Shown here in pieces: positions 12,265 through 24,748 of a DNA stretch of 64,000 bases. The notes under the pieces were generated by a model. It did not search any database and had not been told where the DNA came from. It worked only from the letters and a program-made list of their open reading frames with translations. The DNA comes from Pyricularia pennisetigena (lineage: Eukaryota; Ascomycota; Sordariomycetes; Magnaporthales; Pyriculariaceae). Location: positions 1,257,758 through 1,321,757 of the forward strand of contig NW_021940921.1 of the NCBI RefSeq assembly GCF_004337985.1, in the 5' to 3' direction. Positions within the stretch are counted from its first letter, which is position 1; each line of letters starts with the position of its first letter. The position numbers and the translations under genes were made by a program.

Positions 12265-14947
12265 TGATGCCGCAGTTCGCGATGAAGAGTGCCTGAGTGT
12301 TGTGGAAAATGACAGGATTGATGGCGCAACGGATGTTGTAGATACATTTCTTGTTAGAATTATACCCCGAAAGTTTTTAGCTTCTAGAACTAGACTTGTT
12401 CTAGTTTGTCGTGATGCAATTCTAGTCTCGCGCCACCTCTACTCGTATCACCCTACACATGGCACTAAACACTAAGCATCCGATGCTTTGACCAGGCAGG
12501 CAAGTTCGTATAATCTGGTTCTCATCATGCGTTTTGGCTGGGCCTACGCAACGCGATCTCCGATTCGGCCTTGCGCGAGTTCGCGTTTCGAGTGATATCA
12601 TTGTCGTGGGTATATCCCGGTGTGAGCCAGTCTCTAAAGATTGGCGGGTAGCGCCTTGGCCCATCCTTGCGCGACTGGTTGCCGATGATTGCAACGTTTA
12701 AGCGATGAGCTTTTTTCATCGTCATTGTGGTCCACGGGCGCCTGCGCTCGCTTGGGAACCCAGGACAACCAAGATACTCCGAGCATGGAATGGAAAAATC
12801 TCATTGGGCGAATTTCTGGATCGATGAGTAAGGGGCCCTAGTGTAGGCGAGTAGCCATCATGCCCTCGGAATAGCATCTTCGGTACCGGAAAAAGTCAAT
12901 CGGCTCTTGCGCTTTTTTTTTTTTTTTTTTTTACAGGGCTTGGCGCTAGCTTATGCTTTTGCGGGATTTCCCACAGGTGCAAGGGCGGGGAGTGCTAATA
13001 ACGATCGGCAGCCACACCACCTCGCCCAGGTATTTGGCGTGTTTCAGAAGCACAAACAAGGGCGTCAGTGTGGCCATCACAATGGCAGTCATCCAAACTT
13101 CGTCTGAAGGTTGTTGGGACGACTTCGATGGTAGCCGTGATAGTTCACACCAGGGACGATCACCTTCTATATTTGCCCTTGTTATTAGGAAATCATTGAG
13201 CACGAAACGAAACAAACATTTGCTCCAGTTTTCCCGTCTGACTCGGCAGTTGGGTCAATTGTGTGTTTGATTTACACAGTCTTAAATCAAATGTTTATTT
13301 GACTTTTTGTCTTGCATAGAATTTTGCTTTGTAAATTTGAAATCAAGGCCAGTGAGGTTCGCATTTGTGTGCATCCTGCTATCTGCATTTCTTTGTCATG
13401 TAACCTAAAAACAAAAAAAAAAAAAAAAAAAAAAAAAAAGACACGAGAGAAATGATGCCGAATCGCTCACCAGTAAGAAATATCTGACGGCGTGACAGGC
13501 CTGGGAGATCCCCAAGTAGTCAGTCGTCATGCACCAACAACAACAATGGCTCACCTCATCCCTTTGCTCCTGTCTTGGACCGCCCTCCCATGTGGAAGGG
13601 CGTACGGAGGACGGTAAAACTAATTTCGCTTGTTCGGCGATGCGCGTCTGACCCCGCAAGTCCAAAAGGCTGGCCAATTGGAAAGGCTGTGTCCCTGGAC
13701 GCCCCGCTATTTCGGTCGGCCAAAAATACGCCAGGGATCCAAAGACCCAGCACAAGTTCAAGGAAGTTCCCAGCCAATCCAGACACTCGGTAAGGAACTC
13801 CACACGACAACTTGCGACTTGGGAGCGCGAACTTTTGGTGCACCATTCCCTCTGTTCCGTAGTTTTCGACAATCGGTTGGATGGTTCCCAATGGTCGCTG
13901 CTGCCTTGCCGGCAAGCGCAACAAAGTTTTGACACGGCTGACGAAATCCAATTATTTGTCTACACCGAGTTTTTCTAACGACTCAGACGTGAATCTTAAT
14001 TTGGTACCGGTTTTCTTTTCTTGGGCAGTGATTGACTGATGAAGGGAGACTTTGCCGGCGCTCCCACGCTCTGACTGCAGCAAGTGGGTTGGTTGCATTA
14101 TCCCTCGTCCATGCGTTGCGGTCAAGTGAGTGTCACAAATTAGCAGTCCTGCGGAGGCACAGCAGCATGTTAGCCCTCCAAGCCCTTTTCCCCCTTCCGC
14201 CAAACATGAATGAACCCTGTCTTTTGTTGGCTGGCAGGGGGAACTTGCCAGGAGGAGCCGTGCCCTGGAGAAAAGCAACGTTGAAAGGCCCCACCATTTC
14301 CAAAGATCGGCAAGTGTTTTCGTTCAGGGTCACACCCCGGTAAGAAAAAAAAACCCCCCGGCTGGATTGATTGGGTACAATGCACAAGGCAAGTCCCAAG
14401 GCAGGGCAGCTTTTTTTCAATTTCTTTGCCCTTTCTGCCACTCTCCACGGTCACATACGACCTTATCTTCCACCCCCTCGAGCTCTCGTCGTCGCAAGGC
14501 TCGTGGCAGGACATTCGTTTGTTCCGCCGTTCCATTCATTCTATTTGCGTGCTTTGTTTGCAGCTGCGCCTCCCTTTGACCAGCTTATTCAACAGACATT
14601 CTTTTTTTCTTTCTTAGGTGCTCTACCACCACATACTCGGCGTTGACGCCCGCTTCTCGGCTCCGTCGCATTCATTCCTTTTTTTCGGCCGGCGCAGCAT
14701 TATCATATCAGCAAACTGACTTGTCATTCGAACGTCGCCTGTTGGCAATTGCTTGTTATTACAAGCGAAATTTGAAGCGTTACAGCTTTTTACGACTCGA
14801 TTACATTGAATACTCGGACGCTCAGCGTACAGTGTGCAGTGGAGGGATTGGTGTAGGCTGTTGGACCTGCACCAGCCACTCATTTTTACCTACTTTTAGA
14901 CGACAAATATATTTGATATTGATCCCGCGGACGACAATCAGCTCATC
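12265..14947. other. Long intergenic stretch with homopolymer runs
   Basis: 2.7 kb with no supported gene. It holds a 20-T run (12913-12932) and a 27-A run (13413-13439). The last 400 bp are pyrimidine-rich and probably form the promoter and 5' UTR of the SH3-domain gene. The open frames around 13400-13950 lack domain features. Confidence 0.55.
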
Positions 14948-16617
14948 ATGGTACACCGAAGACACATGCAGTCGCATCAGCGACAGAAGCTGCGAGAAAG
15001 GAATGTCCAGGAAGATGAGGCACCGAGGCTAGAGAAGCGCCAGCGCGGCGGGAGTCTGAGAGATGCTTGGGATGATTTCACAGAGGGTGTCAGGGACGCG
15101 TTTAGCCCACCGCCGAAGACCACCAAGACCGAGGATGACGAGAAACCCACACCGAAACCGCAGGGTGGTAGGACACATGTCACGACCGCTCCAGAGTCGG
15201 CGTCCAGACCTACACCCACCCCCACAAATCGCATTGTTGTGACGAAGACCGGTGAGCAGGTCAAGGGCACCCCTCTGATCGCCCCGAGTGAGTCCAAGGC
15301 ATCCGAAGCAAGTAGCACTCCCACGTTGCACGATTCGACCTTGCCCCCCTCTATCCCTGCGCCCACGCAGCCACACGCTTCTGGGACCGATGTCCCGTTG
15401 GCCGTGGCCAAGGACACACCAACCTTGCCATCAGCTCCCAGTTCAACTCCAACACCATCCAGCGCTGCAAGCAAGGCGGAAGACTCTAGCAGTTCAACCG
15501 CCAAGGCGGGAATTGCTTTCGGTATCATTGGTGGTCTGCTGCTTTTCTCCCTACTCATCTTCTTTGTCTTCAAGAAGCGCAAGCAGCAGATAGAGAGGCG
15601 GCAACTCCGGGAGGAGGATGAAAAGTTCGCGGGAGCATTCGCAGCGGTCCCCAGCTCCACCGCACGCCGGTCATCTCGCCATCAATCCCAACGCTCGAGT
15701 ATGACGCCCCTGAACCGACAGCCAACTCTGCCCATGAACCTGGGCGGTGCCCCTCCCGTCTACCCCAAGAACTCGGATAGCGCCTGGGAGAGGCCGCGCA
15801 CTGGCAACAGCGCCAACAACCCGGCGAACCCCTTTGGCAACCACGCCGAGACGATGGAGCAAGCGTCTGTATCTCCCGCCGCCGGACAGAACGAATCCTT
15901 TGTCGGCACCGGAATGCTCACTCGCAAGCAGTCCATCCGCAAGGATGCACCTCAACCCCTCGACCTGACCCTACCTCCTGTACCTGAAGCCGGCGGTAAC
16001 CAAGCTAGCCCTGCCCGGACTGAATACAGCACACACGAGCTGTCGCCGGGTGTCGCTGCCGTTGCATCACCTGGAGCTGCCGCCATCGCTGCTGCTGGTG
16101 GCCCTGCACAATCCGCTGTACACCGCGTACAGCTCGACTTTAAACCTACTATGGAAGATGAGATGGAATTGAAGGCCGGCACGCTTGTGCGCCTACTATT
16201 TGAGTATGACGATGGATGGGTAAGTTTTATTGTATCGCGCAAGTTGTCTTACAGGTCACTCTCTAACTTGCTTCCCTTAAGGCGCTCTGCATCCGTTTGG
16301 ATCGCTCCCAGCAAGGTGTGGTTCCAAGGACATGTCTCTCCACGCGTCCACTCAAACCTAGGGCCGGTGGCCCACCTGGACAGCGACCAGGTCCACCGGT
16401 CAACGCATACCGGGGAGCAAGCCCCCCGGTTGCCATGCAGACTCAGGGATACAAGCCCCCGAGTCCAGTCGGCAGCATGCGACGGCAGAGCCCAATTGAG
16501 CCCAGCCCCATGCAACCACCGCCCCAACAACAAGCAACGCCGATCAACGGCCAACCAGGCCACAGCCGGGCACAGCAGTCGATCGAGCGAAAGCCGGTCC
16601 CTGGCCAGGCCATGTGA
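14948..16617 (+). CDS. Single-pass membrane protein with C-terminal SH3 domain
   Basis: Two exons, 14948-16219 and 16282-16617, with a 62-bp GTAAGT...AAG intron inside the SH3 domain, encode 535 residues. The N-terminal part (about 1-185) is charged and then Ser/Thr/Pro-rich, as in sensor-like or mucin-like ectodomains, but no cleavable signal peptide is seen. A transmembrane helix (about 188-210, GIIGGLLLFSLLIFFVF) is followed by Lys/Arg, giving an extracellular N-terminus. The SH3 domain (about residues 390-450) shows the ALDFxP-like start, YDDGW at the splice site and GVVPRTCL. The tail is Pro/Gln-rich. The layout resembles fungal cell-surface or polarity proteins with one membrane span and an SH3 domain, such as Fus1. 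The function is inferred only to that level. Confidence 0.85.
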
Positions 16618-17535
16618 CGTTTTCCATGGTCAAAAATCCTACCGCTCAACGCAAACGGGCGTGATGATTAGATTCCTTGGTTCTCTCACGATGTTCTCGT
16701 TGCTCTGTTTGATATAACCATACCCTACGCTCATTTGTTATAGATTCTTGTCACTCTTTTTTTTTCCAGCCATTTAGCAGTCTACGCATCTTTCCTTATA
16801 CCATGAGGATATCCCAACCACAGTCTTTTTTTTTTTCATTTGACAGTTCCTTGTATATGATTCCATTATTATTTATGCAGGCCGATCCTGCACCAAGACA
16901 GCAGGCCTAGACCTGTTAACTTGACTTTCCTTCGGTCATCTCGTTCTGCCTCTACAAGGGCGCTGTGGACCTTCGATTGACTCGTTGGGTGAAAAAAATT
17001 CCACACAATCCATAGGATTAATATTCAGACTTTGTCTACATACACTCTTTGATATCCAAAAACCGTAGATGTAGATGCAGACCTGTTTACCTGAAAAGTA
17101 GGCAGGTTCAAAGCTGGCAACTTGATTTCATCATGCAACCGAGCAACTGTACCAGTTTTGGTATATGGCTTGTATATCTATCTCACTGTTTGACAACTCT
17201 GTTCATGGGCTCCGCGCAAGGTATTGCTGTCGACCTTTGATGACGCAAAAATTGGCGAGACGACCATGTCTTGTAACAGGACGAAATAAGACGTGTCCCC
17301 TTTTCGGCCATGGGGATTGGATTCGTGCACCTTTGTTCGTCTGGAAGCTCACGTGAAGGTGGTTGAGGAGGCATATCTGCGGTTTGTAATCTGTCTGCAC
17401 TTTCAACGAGGTCTTGATGCAATTATTGTCAAAATTCATGGTATTTGGGTCGCATCAACTACCTAGTTTTGAACAATAGGGCTAAGCTACCATACAAAAG
17501 ATTTCACACAAGACTGAACTTCCCCCCCTTTTTAC
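16618..17535. other. Convergent intergenic region
   Basis: Lies between two convergent genes and should hold both 3' UTRs. A/T runs occur near 16758 and 16828. No gene is seen. Confidence 0.5.
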
Positions 17536-18923
17536 TCAGTCCAACAAGAAAACAGTGTCCTCCAGTGCACGCGTGTTGATCTGAACAAAGGACCGTCAGC
17601 GAAGATTACCTTGATTGTATTAAAATCTCGGGTTGACATGTCAAAAAATGCACTTACGAGCTTGGGGCTAATCTTTTTCAAGTCTGCAACACCGGCCTGA
17701 GCGGCATCGTGAACAATCTCGGACTTGAGTATCTGCATGGCCTTTGCGACGCCGGGAACCTTGTAGCAGTTGGCATACATGAAGCTATCATGTGGTTGAG
17801 AATTGTCAGCGTTTGCCACTCTGGGCCTAAGTTCTCTTTGGTCGCAAAACTGCCTGCCTGCCCACAGCGATCAATGCGCTCGCCCCCCTCTCCAAATTAC
17901 TTACGGACGACCCAACCCCACGGCCTTGACGCCCAGAGCCAGCAGCTTGAGCACGTCGCTGCCGTACCTCACGCCGCTGTCGGCCAAGACCTCGACCTGG
18001 TCAAAGACCTGCGGAGCGTTCCGCCTGATCTCGTAGGCGATCTCGAGCGGCGACGGCGAGTACTCGAGCTGGCGCCCGCCGTGGTTCGACAGATATATGC
18101 CGTCGACGCCCTTCTCCACGGCCGTCAGCGCATCCTCGACGGTCGTGATGCCCTTGAGGATGACGGGCAGCTTCGTCCGCGCGCGCATCTCGTCGAGCAG
18201 CTCCCAGGTCAGCGCCGACGTGACCGAGTTGGCGTTGGTGGTGTCGTAGCGCGCCGCCCGGTGCCGGGTCGAGTCGCCCGGCGCGTCGACGGTCCACACG
18301 ATGGCCTTGGACCCGGCCCGTTCCGCGCGCGAGATGACGTCCCACGTCACCGACAGGTTCCTGTTTGTGTAGACCTGCTGGAAGGTGACCTGCGGGCCGT
18401 TGAGGGTGCCGTCGCCGGCCTTGGCGGCCGCGATGTCCTCGATGGACTTTGACGCGTACATGGACGGGATGTACAGGATGTCCTCGGCGGCGGCGGCCTC
18501 GACCACGTTGAGCTCGGCGCGTTCCGGGTCGCAGTACGCGCCCCGCGCGGCCGGGGCAACGAAGAAGGGCGCGCTGAACTCGTGGCCCAGGATGCTGGTG
18601 CGCATGGTCTCGTTGACGCGCGTCACGTCGCTCAGCTGCCGCGGCCGGAACCGCACCCTGCCCCAGACCTCGAGGTTGTTGCGGTAGCTCCACTCGCCGG
18701 CCGCCGCGACGCGGTAGAAGGAGTAGTGCGCCGCCGGGAGCGTGTTGCGCGCCGCAAAGTCAAAGTCTGGCAGCGCCCGCATGTCCCGGAGCGGCGGCTG
18801 CGTTCCCGTCGTCCAGTTGCTGCCGGCCAGGAAGGTCTCGAGGCCCGTGTCGGGCTCGTTGAGCCACGGTCGCTCGGCCGAGGCGACCACGGCCAGGAGC
18901 GCCACGGCGGGAATGCACTTCAT
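17536..18923 (-). CDS. Secreted FMN-dependent alpha-hydroxy acid oxidase/dehydrogenase
   Basis: Three exons on the minus strand, 18923-17905, 17784-17658 and 17580-17536, encode 396 residues. The tiny last exon (INTRALEDTVFLLD) is placed by the GTAAGT donor after ISPKL and a CAG acceptor, and restores the usual family C-terminus. An N-terminal signal peptide is clear (MKCIPAVALLAVVASA). The active-site block SNHGGRQLEY contains the catalytic base His281; Asp is more usual at the Glu position. LADSGVRYGSDVLKLLALG and GRPFMYANCY complete the FMN-binding barrel. The family oxidises lactate, glycolate, mandelate and similar acids. An oxidase form would release H2O2 outside the cell. The substrate is unknown. 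A secreted member is unusual, since most fungal homologues are intracellular. Confidence 0.9.
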
Positions 18924-19482
18924 CTTTGAGCAGTCGTAGTGGCTGGCGACTATTCGACGGCTCAGACGGGAAGGGAGTCCTCTAGAATTGTAATTCTCTC
19001 ACGGGGGGTTAAGGCGAGGGATGGCGAAATTTATAGTCAATCTTGTATTCCATTTCTGCGTTCAACGGAACCCAAGTCGGACTTTAGTCCGAACAAAGGT
19101 GACATTCGGAGGTGGTATTCAGGATGGAGATGGGCTGCATAGTGTAATAGTATAATACTGGTTAAGCTCATCTGCAGACCCATTTTGTAATCTCCCCTCC
19201 ACCTTGTATGTTGCAGAAATTTAGCCTTGGCTCAGGTCAACACCTGCTTCTTATGGTTTGTCTGCAGCCAAAGTATCCACCACGACAGAGGGCTTTGTTT
19301 GGCCGGAACCGGGAAGGTCAGTGGGGTCAAGTCCTTTCTGAGTTCTGACAGTAACTGTACACGAGATTTTATCATTTTTTTTTTTTTTTTTTTTCGAGAG
19401 TTACAATAGAAGGCTGCTTTCTAGAGCCTGATGTTCTTGATAAAACCCGCGTTGCTTTCACAACCTTTCCTGCTACGCCTCT
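18924..19482. other. Intergenic, promoter of the FMN oxidase
   Basis: No gene is seen. It includes a 20-T run (19375-19394). Confidence 0.5.
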
Positions 19483-20094
19483 TCAGGATGCTGCTTCCGA
19501 GTCTTTTTGCCTTTGCGTTTGCTTTCGCTTCCCTCCCGACTTATCACTTCTGCCCTGCTGCTCCAATATCTCTTCATCGTTCCCTCGCACGGGTTCCAAC
19601 GACTGCGCCTTCTGCTTCTGACCTGGCTTGTAGCTCCCCGAGGACATGACTCCATGACCGAACTGATCCTTGAGCGACTGGCCGTTCTTCCTCGCATCGC
19701 TCGCGTCCGCCAGCGACGGGTATTTCTTGTAGCCGCTGCTGTTGCCGCTCATCCAAACGGCGAGGGCCGAGGGCCGTTGTTTCGTGGGCTTCTTGTCTTT
19801 TTTGCTGCGGCCCACCTGACCGGCCGGCGTTGGTGCGGACGCCGATGTCGAAGCGTCCTCCTTCTCTGCTGTGTTCTGGCGCTGCTTGGGCACCTTGTCG
19901 CTAGTTCCGGCGCGGCGAGCCAGACGGAACACCGCCGAAGCACGCTCCGACCCCGCAGCGTCGACCCTGAAATCCGGCTGGAGCTGGGAGCTGAGGTCTG
20001 TTGCTAGAGGGGCGCCAGGGTGAGCAAGAGGCGCGGCTAGCACATTGTGGCCTGCGCAGAGGAGAAACAGTAAGACACGGTTGAGGTTAGACAT
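19483..20094 (-). CDS. Secreted basic Lys/Gln/Ser-rich protein, unknown
   Basis: A single exon of 203 residues. The ATG at 20094 opens a signal peptide (MSNLNRVLLFLLCAGHNVLAA). A pro-like segment follows, ending in RLARR, a plausible Kex2 site. The rest is low-complexity and strongly basic, rich in Lys, Gln, Ser and Ala, with no Cys after the signal. No domain is recognised. It could be a processed secreted peptide, a wall-associated polycation or an effector-like protein. It is cotranscriptionally oriented with the FMN oxidase and the transporter on either side, but 0.5-1.3 kb apart. Confidence 0.6.
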   Translation of the reverse strand: MSNLNRVLLFLLCAGHNVLAAPLAHPGAPLATDLSSQLQPDFRVDAAGSERASAVFRLARRAGTSDKVPKQRQNTAEKEDASTSASAPTPAGQVGRSKKDKKPTKQRPSALAVWMSGNSSGYKKYPSLADASDARKNGQSLKDQFGHGVMSSGSYKPGQKQKAQSLEPVRGNDEEILEQQGRSDKSGGKRKQTQRQKDSEAAS

Positions 20095-21443
20095 TGCTCT
20101 GCGGACTGGGTGTTTTGTAAATAAAATATATTTTTTGTTGTTCTGGGAGCTTGATAGTATATGAATCTTGAAAAGATAATGATTGAAATGATGATGGAGA
20201 GAATGTTCTATGCATCAACGAGTCTTGGTTTTGGCATCGAAATGCTTCTCTTTTCTATCATGAACTGATGATGATTTAGCTCCATTAGAGCCACGTACAC
20301 CCTGGCTAACTTGCAATATACAGCTCCGTATGCAGATGGTTTGTTGCCTAACAGGCTGCAGTTTTCCGAAAACGTATAACTTACTATCTTGCAAGATTAG
20401 TTTGTTGTTTGGAGCATAGAGATCGGAAATCAGGCAGTCCAGTGCATCACAAGGTCATTGCTCTCGACTTGGATGGCCCTTGTATGTTGGTGGAGAATAT
20501 GGGGATCGACAGCGTACTGGAAGTATTTTGGTGTTATTCGAGTGCCTACTCATAGTGGATAGTGGACATCAATCCCCCTAGGGAAGATGAGCGCACAGCC
20601 CCAATCCAGTTGAATCCACTTACTTCTTTGTCATAATCCATAACGGATTCTAAGCGGGGTGGAAGTCTATCCGGTGAGTGGGCGGATACTATTTTTATCA
20701 AGTGGGTTTCGCCCAACTACTACTACAGTACTTGAACTCGGGGGCGGCGACCCCAGTAGGATACTGATTCATGTCCCTTTCAGAACAGTAACTGCTTATT
20801 GCTTTTGTGAATCAACCTGATGTCACTGCGAGGGGGAATGAGTCTGCCGATTTGGCCAGCTATATAGAGCTTGACTGGGGAAGATAGTACACAAAGTACT
20901 CCCCCGTCCAAATGCATATTGTTGTAAGGTACACTGCAGTGACCAGTATATTCCCGCGAGCGCAATGACAGCTTTAATAATAGACGCATACTGATTAGGA
21001 AGGTTTGATAAAAACATTCCAACGCAGCACTGGAATTCCTGTTTTATGGTAGTATTAAACCCAATTAAAAGACTCTTGGCCTTTATTCGTATTCTGGGAC
21101 AGACCCGTATGGCTGGCTGTTCATTATACCCGATTCCAGGCTTCTGTTAGTTGATATAGTTTGTGCCGATTCCCACTGTGAGTCGTTTCTTCACACACAA
21201 GGAGAGCAAACAATGAGCCAAGTGCGCAGTTTATTGGCTGTTACCAAGTCTATCTGTTCCAGGATGATGAATTTGAGAGAGGGGCCCTCCTCCAGAGATA
21301 AAGCTTCCCCTACTCAGAGCCATATTCATTGCATAGACGACTGAGCTGCGTGGTCGGTGGAGCCCCATATTCTGCCCAGCCCGAGACTGAAAAAAAAGAA
21401 ACTGCATAGTACCTGGCTGGTCAAGCTTTCAAAGCAATAGCAA
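20095..21443. other. Intergenic
   Basis: 1.3 kb of moderately AT-rich DNA between two minus-strand genes. No gene, RNA or repeat that I can support. Confidence 0.5.
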
Positions 21444-23327
21444 CTACAGCGTATATCTGAATCTGGGATGACGATGACCCAGACGGTGCGCATTTGGCTG
21501 GAGCAATCTATCATCACGATACCCCCGCTCCCTCTTCCCGTTCTCCCAGTGCAGATATGCCATGAGAACGCATGTCAGGACAAAGGTCAAGCAGAGGGCT
21601 CCGAGAGCAATGGCGTGACCGAGAATATAGCGCGGACTGGGACATCCAAAAAAAAAAAGTTAGCACTCTCAACACTGTTCCGAAACAACTAGGAAACTCG
21701 ACCATAAACATCTAGCCAAGAAATCAAACCCCTTTAAAGAAAAAGACCTACGCATGATCACTAAGATAGATAAACGTCCCAATGAAAGCAGAGCAGTTCG
21801 CCAGCGAGATGATGACGCCCACGCCCGTGGCCCTCACGTAGTGCGGCGCGAGGTTGTTTGAGCACCAGCCCATCATCAGGGCCGAGCACTGGAAAACGCC
21901 GAGCCCGATGAAGAAGGTGCCGGCATACTTGACCGGGTTCCGCTCCGACGCCAGCAGCATGGTGTAGCCGATGATTCCCAGCACCGTGCCGCCGGCGATC
22001 AAGGGACCGCGGACCTTGAAGCGGTCCGACAGGTAGGAGCAGACAATGACCGAGACGAAGCCCGTCATGTTGGGAGGCGCGGTGAGCAGCTGCGCCGTCG
22101 TCGACGTGTAGCCCATGCCGAAGATGATGGTCGGGAGGAAGAGCGAGAAGCTCTGAGTTTTGGTGTGGGAGGATTAGTCGAGGAACAAAATACATAAGAG
22201 GGAAAAAGAAGAACAAGGTAAACAAGGTCCTCACATATAATGGCACCAGGAGAAAGAACCATAGCAGTGACAAAAGGTACGTTTGCGGCGCCAAGAGCGC
22301 CATCTTGACCCATTGCCAGCTGAACCTTTCGTCGTCTACATCGATGGTACTTGATCCGCTGGCATCTTCTCGCATCCGGCGAAGGGCGTGCTCTCTTTCC
22401 TCGGGGGTCAAGAAGCTCGAGTCTCCGGGCGTGTTGGGCATAAAGAAGAAGCAGAGAAGCCCAAACACGACGGTCAAGGCTCCCTCGACTGCAGAGCGGC
22501 ACTGCTTGTTAGTTTCTGGTCGCCTCATCTTGAACGACAAGATTCTGGAGATCCAGAATTAAACAAACAGGGTCAGAAAAAAAAAAGAGAAACTTGCTGA
22601 AAAAGATCCACGGCCAGTTGTTGTAACCTCCGTGCGATATCTGCCCCAGCCCAGACGCCAACAACCCACCAAAAGCACCGGAGAGCGGGGCAGCAGAGTA
22701 GAACAGGCCGCAACGCAGTACCATCTGGTGCCGCCGGTAAAACATGGCGAGGTAGATGATGACGCCGCCAAGGATGCCGCCCTCGAACAGCCCCAACAGC
22801 AGACGGCACGCTACCAGGGCCGAAAAGGTCTTTACGAATCCCATGCAGGTGCACACTACGCCCCACGCCGTGATGAGGGCGGGCAGATAGATGCCGGCCT
22901 TGACGCGCTTGATGATCCAGTTGCTGGGAACGTCGACGGCGATATAGGTCGCGTAGAAGACGAGCAGCGCCACGTTGAATCCCGTGCCGGTCTGGATATC
23001 GAGGTCGCGTCGGAGGCCGGCGATGGCGGCATTGCCTATGTTGCTGCGGTCGATGAAGGAGAAGAGCCTGGTAGGGCAGCTGTGTTAGCAGGGCCGCGGT
23101 CCGACTGGAGGGACAGTTGGTGACATGGTCCAGACATACCATATCCCGAATAGAAATGGGAGGATATGCAAGTCGAATTTGCGATCGAGTCGTTTGTCGA
23201 TGACGGGATCGAGTTCAGAATGCTCGTCAGTGGCCACTTTCTCGACAGCTACGCCCTTGTTCGAGCCATCATCAGGCACGGTGGTCGGTGAAGCGACATC
23301 CTGCGGTTGTATTGGAGGAGATGCCAT
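21444..23327 (-). CDS. MFS transporter, allantoate permease (Dal5)-type anion:cation symporter
   Basis: Five exons on the minus strand, 23327-23140, 23067-22598, 22488-22235, 22152-21752 and 21636-21444, encode 501 residues. The family start PFLFGIW-LFSFIDRSNIGNA spans intron 1. Intron 2 begins GCAAGT rather than GT; only this GC-AG junction recreates the canonical WPWIFFIEGALTVVFG block in frame. The C-terminus ends LGHRHPRFRYTL, as family members do. About 12 hydrophobic segments are expected and visible. The family imports organic anions such as allantoate, nicotinate, pantothenate or tartrate-like acids across the plasma membrane. The substrate is unknown. The neighbouring secreted hydroxyacid oxidase makes an organic-acid link possible but unproven. 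Confidence 0.9.
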
Positions 23328-24748
23328 TATAATAAGTAAGCAGCTCGATGTGCTGCTGATTAACCTTTGATATCGCAGCCAGCACCGCTCTGGATCTTGT
23401 ACGTTGAGACGCGGATAGGTATCACCGATTCAAAGCGAATATTAACAGGACATCTTCATCATCTTGACGGCGCAGCTGGACGACATGCCAGAGCGGTCAC
23501 ATTGTTTTCTTGGACCCTTTGCTAAGGCTCCGGCAGAGAGAGTCTCAATGCGGGGTAAAGGGTCAGCTCCTTGGTGCAAGACTGGGGTGAGGTCGTAATT
23601 AGGTGGCCATGGTGAAGGGTAAAGGACTGGTTCAGCCAACCAGAGTTTGGTGGTCGTGGAGAATCTGTAGCAGCCCTCTGCCGATTCCAACAGGCGGGTT
23701 TCCTCTTCCCCGCACGCTGGAGAGAATATTGTGTGTGCCCTTGACAAATCGGAGATGCCATGCAGCATGCAACATGCCATTGCAAGAGAATAAAAGTGCG
23801 ATGCCAGGTCAAACGAATCGTGGCATCAGGGTTTCTCTGTCATGAGCCTGGTGCAACTGCAGGTTGTGACAGAGAAAAAAGGTGGAAGCCAGCTAGGGTG
23901 CCTCGCTGTCCCAGTTATACATCAAAGGTTAGGAGTGTTGGTCGGTGGTTGTAGTTGATTTAAGCTCGCAAACAGCGTTCATCGAGAAACAATATGTAGA
24001 ATCACTGTCAAGTCCGGGCCCTCATGCTAATTTTCAGTACTAATGACTGGGATCCATCTTATTTGTTGGACCTAGTGGCCTTCTTGGCGTGGTCTTACTT
24101 GCTTTAGGTAAGGGGATGAGACAGTTTTCCGCGGCTTTGGAAGCATACCCCGTCAAATGAGCCTTGATATCATTCATTATGAGCATGTAGGGGATTGTTT
24201 TAATATAGCCATAGTATCTCGATGACATTGCAAATGTGCAACTCTGATCGAATGATTGCTAACATGTTTATTATTCGGTACACAAGCGCACGAAGATTCC
24301 GAGGTCGACGACTGTGTGTGGGGCAGCGTGCGCTCCTCAATTGAGTCGAAGGGCTTGGTCAAGGTCGCAATTTGAGCGCTGCCCGGCTGCCTGCCCTGCC
24401 TAGAGAGCTTCTATGCATTGGAAAGTGGCCTGACTGATTCAAATACTGAAAAATGACGAGCGCAAACTGCTATATTCTCTTGAACAGATATCATTATTTC
24501 GTCAAGAATGATGCTTTTTAATTGGGTTTGTTCTGCGAGCAGAGCAGCCTGTAGTGGTACACGGCGTGGGGATCTCGATGTACAGCAGACGTCATGGATT
24601 TTCAGATACAGCTTCGACATGACAGTACATGACATCACGCCGCGAAATGGTAAGGAAAGGAGAAAGAAGATAAGAACCGAACTTGCAATTTGCTGGCAGG
24701 TCTGGCACACATAAAAAAGCGCCGAGTTCAAGCTACAATAGAAAGAAA
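23328..24748. promoter_or_regulatory. Divergent region between the Dal5-type transporter and the SDR gene
   Basis: 1.4 kb separating divergent start codons, so it holds both promoters. No gene is supported. I saw no convincing clustered regulator sites, only isolated GATA cores such as GATAAG near 24668. Confidence 0.45.

Noticed and set aside
13405..13951. Minus-strand frames ending in poly-Phe
   Set aside because: The Phe run is a translated A/T homopolymer; there is no domain or splice support.
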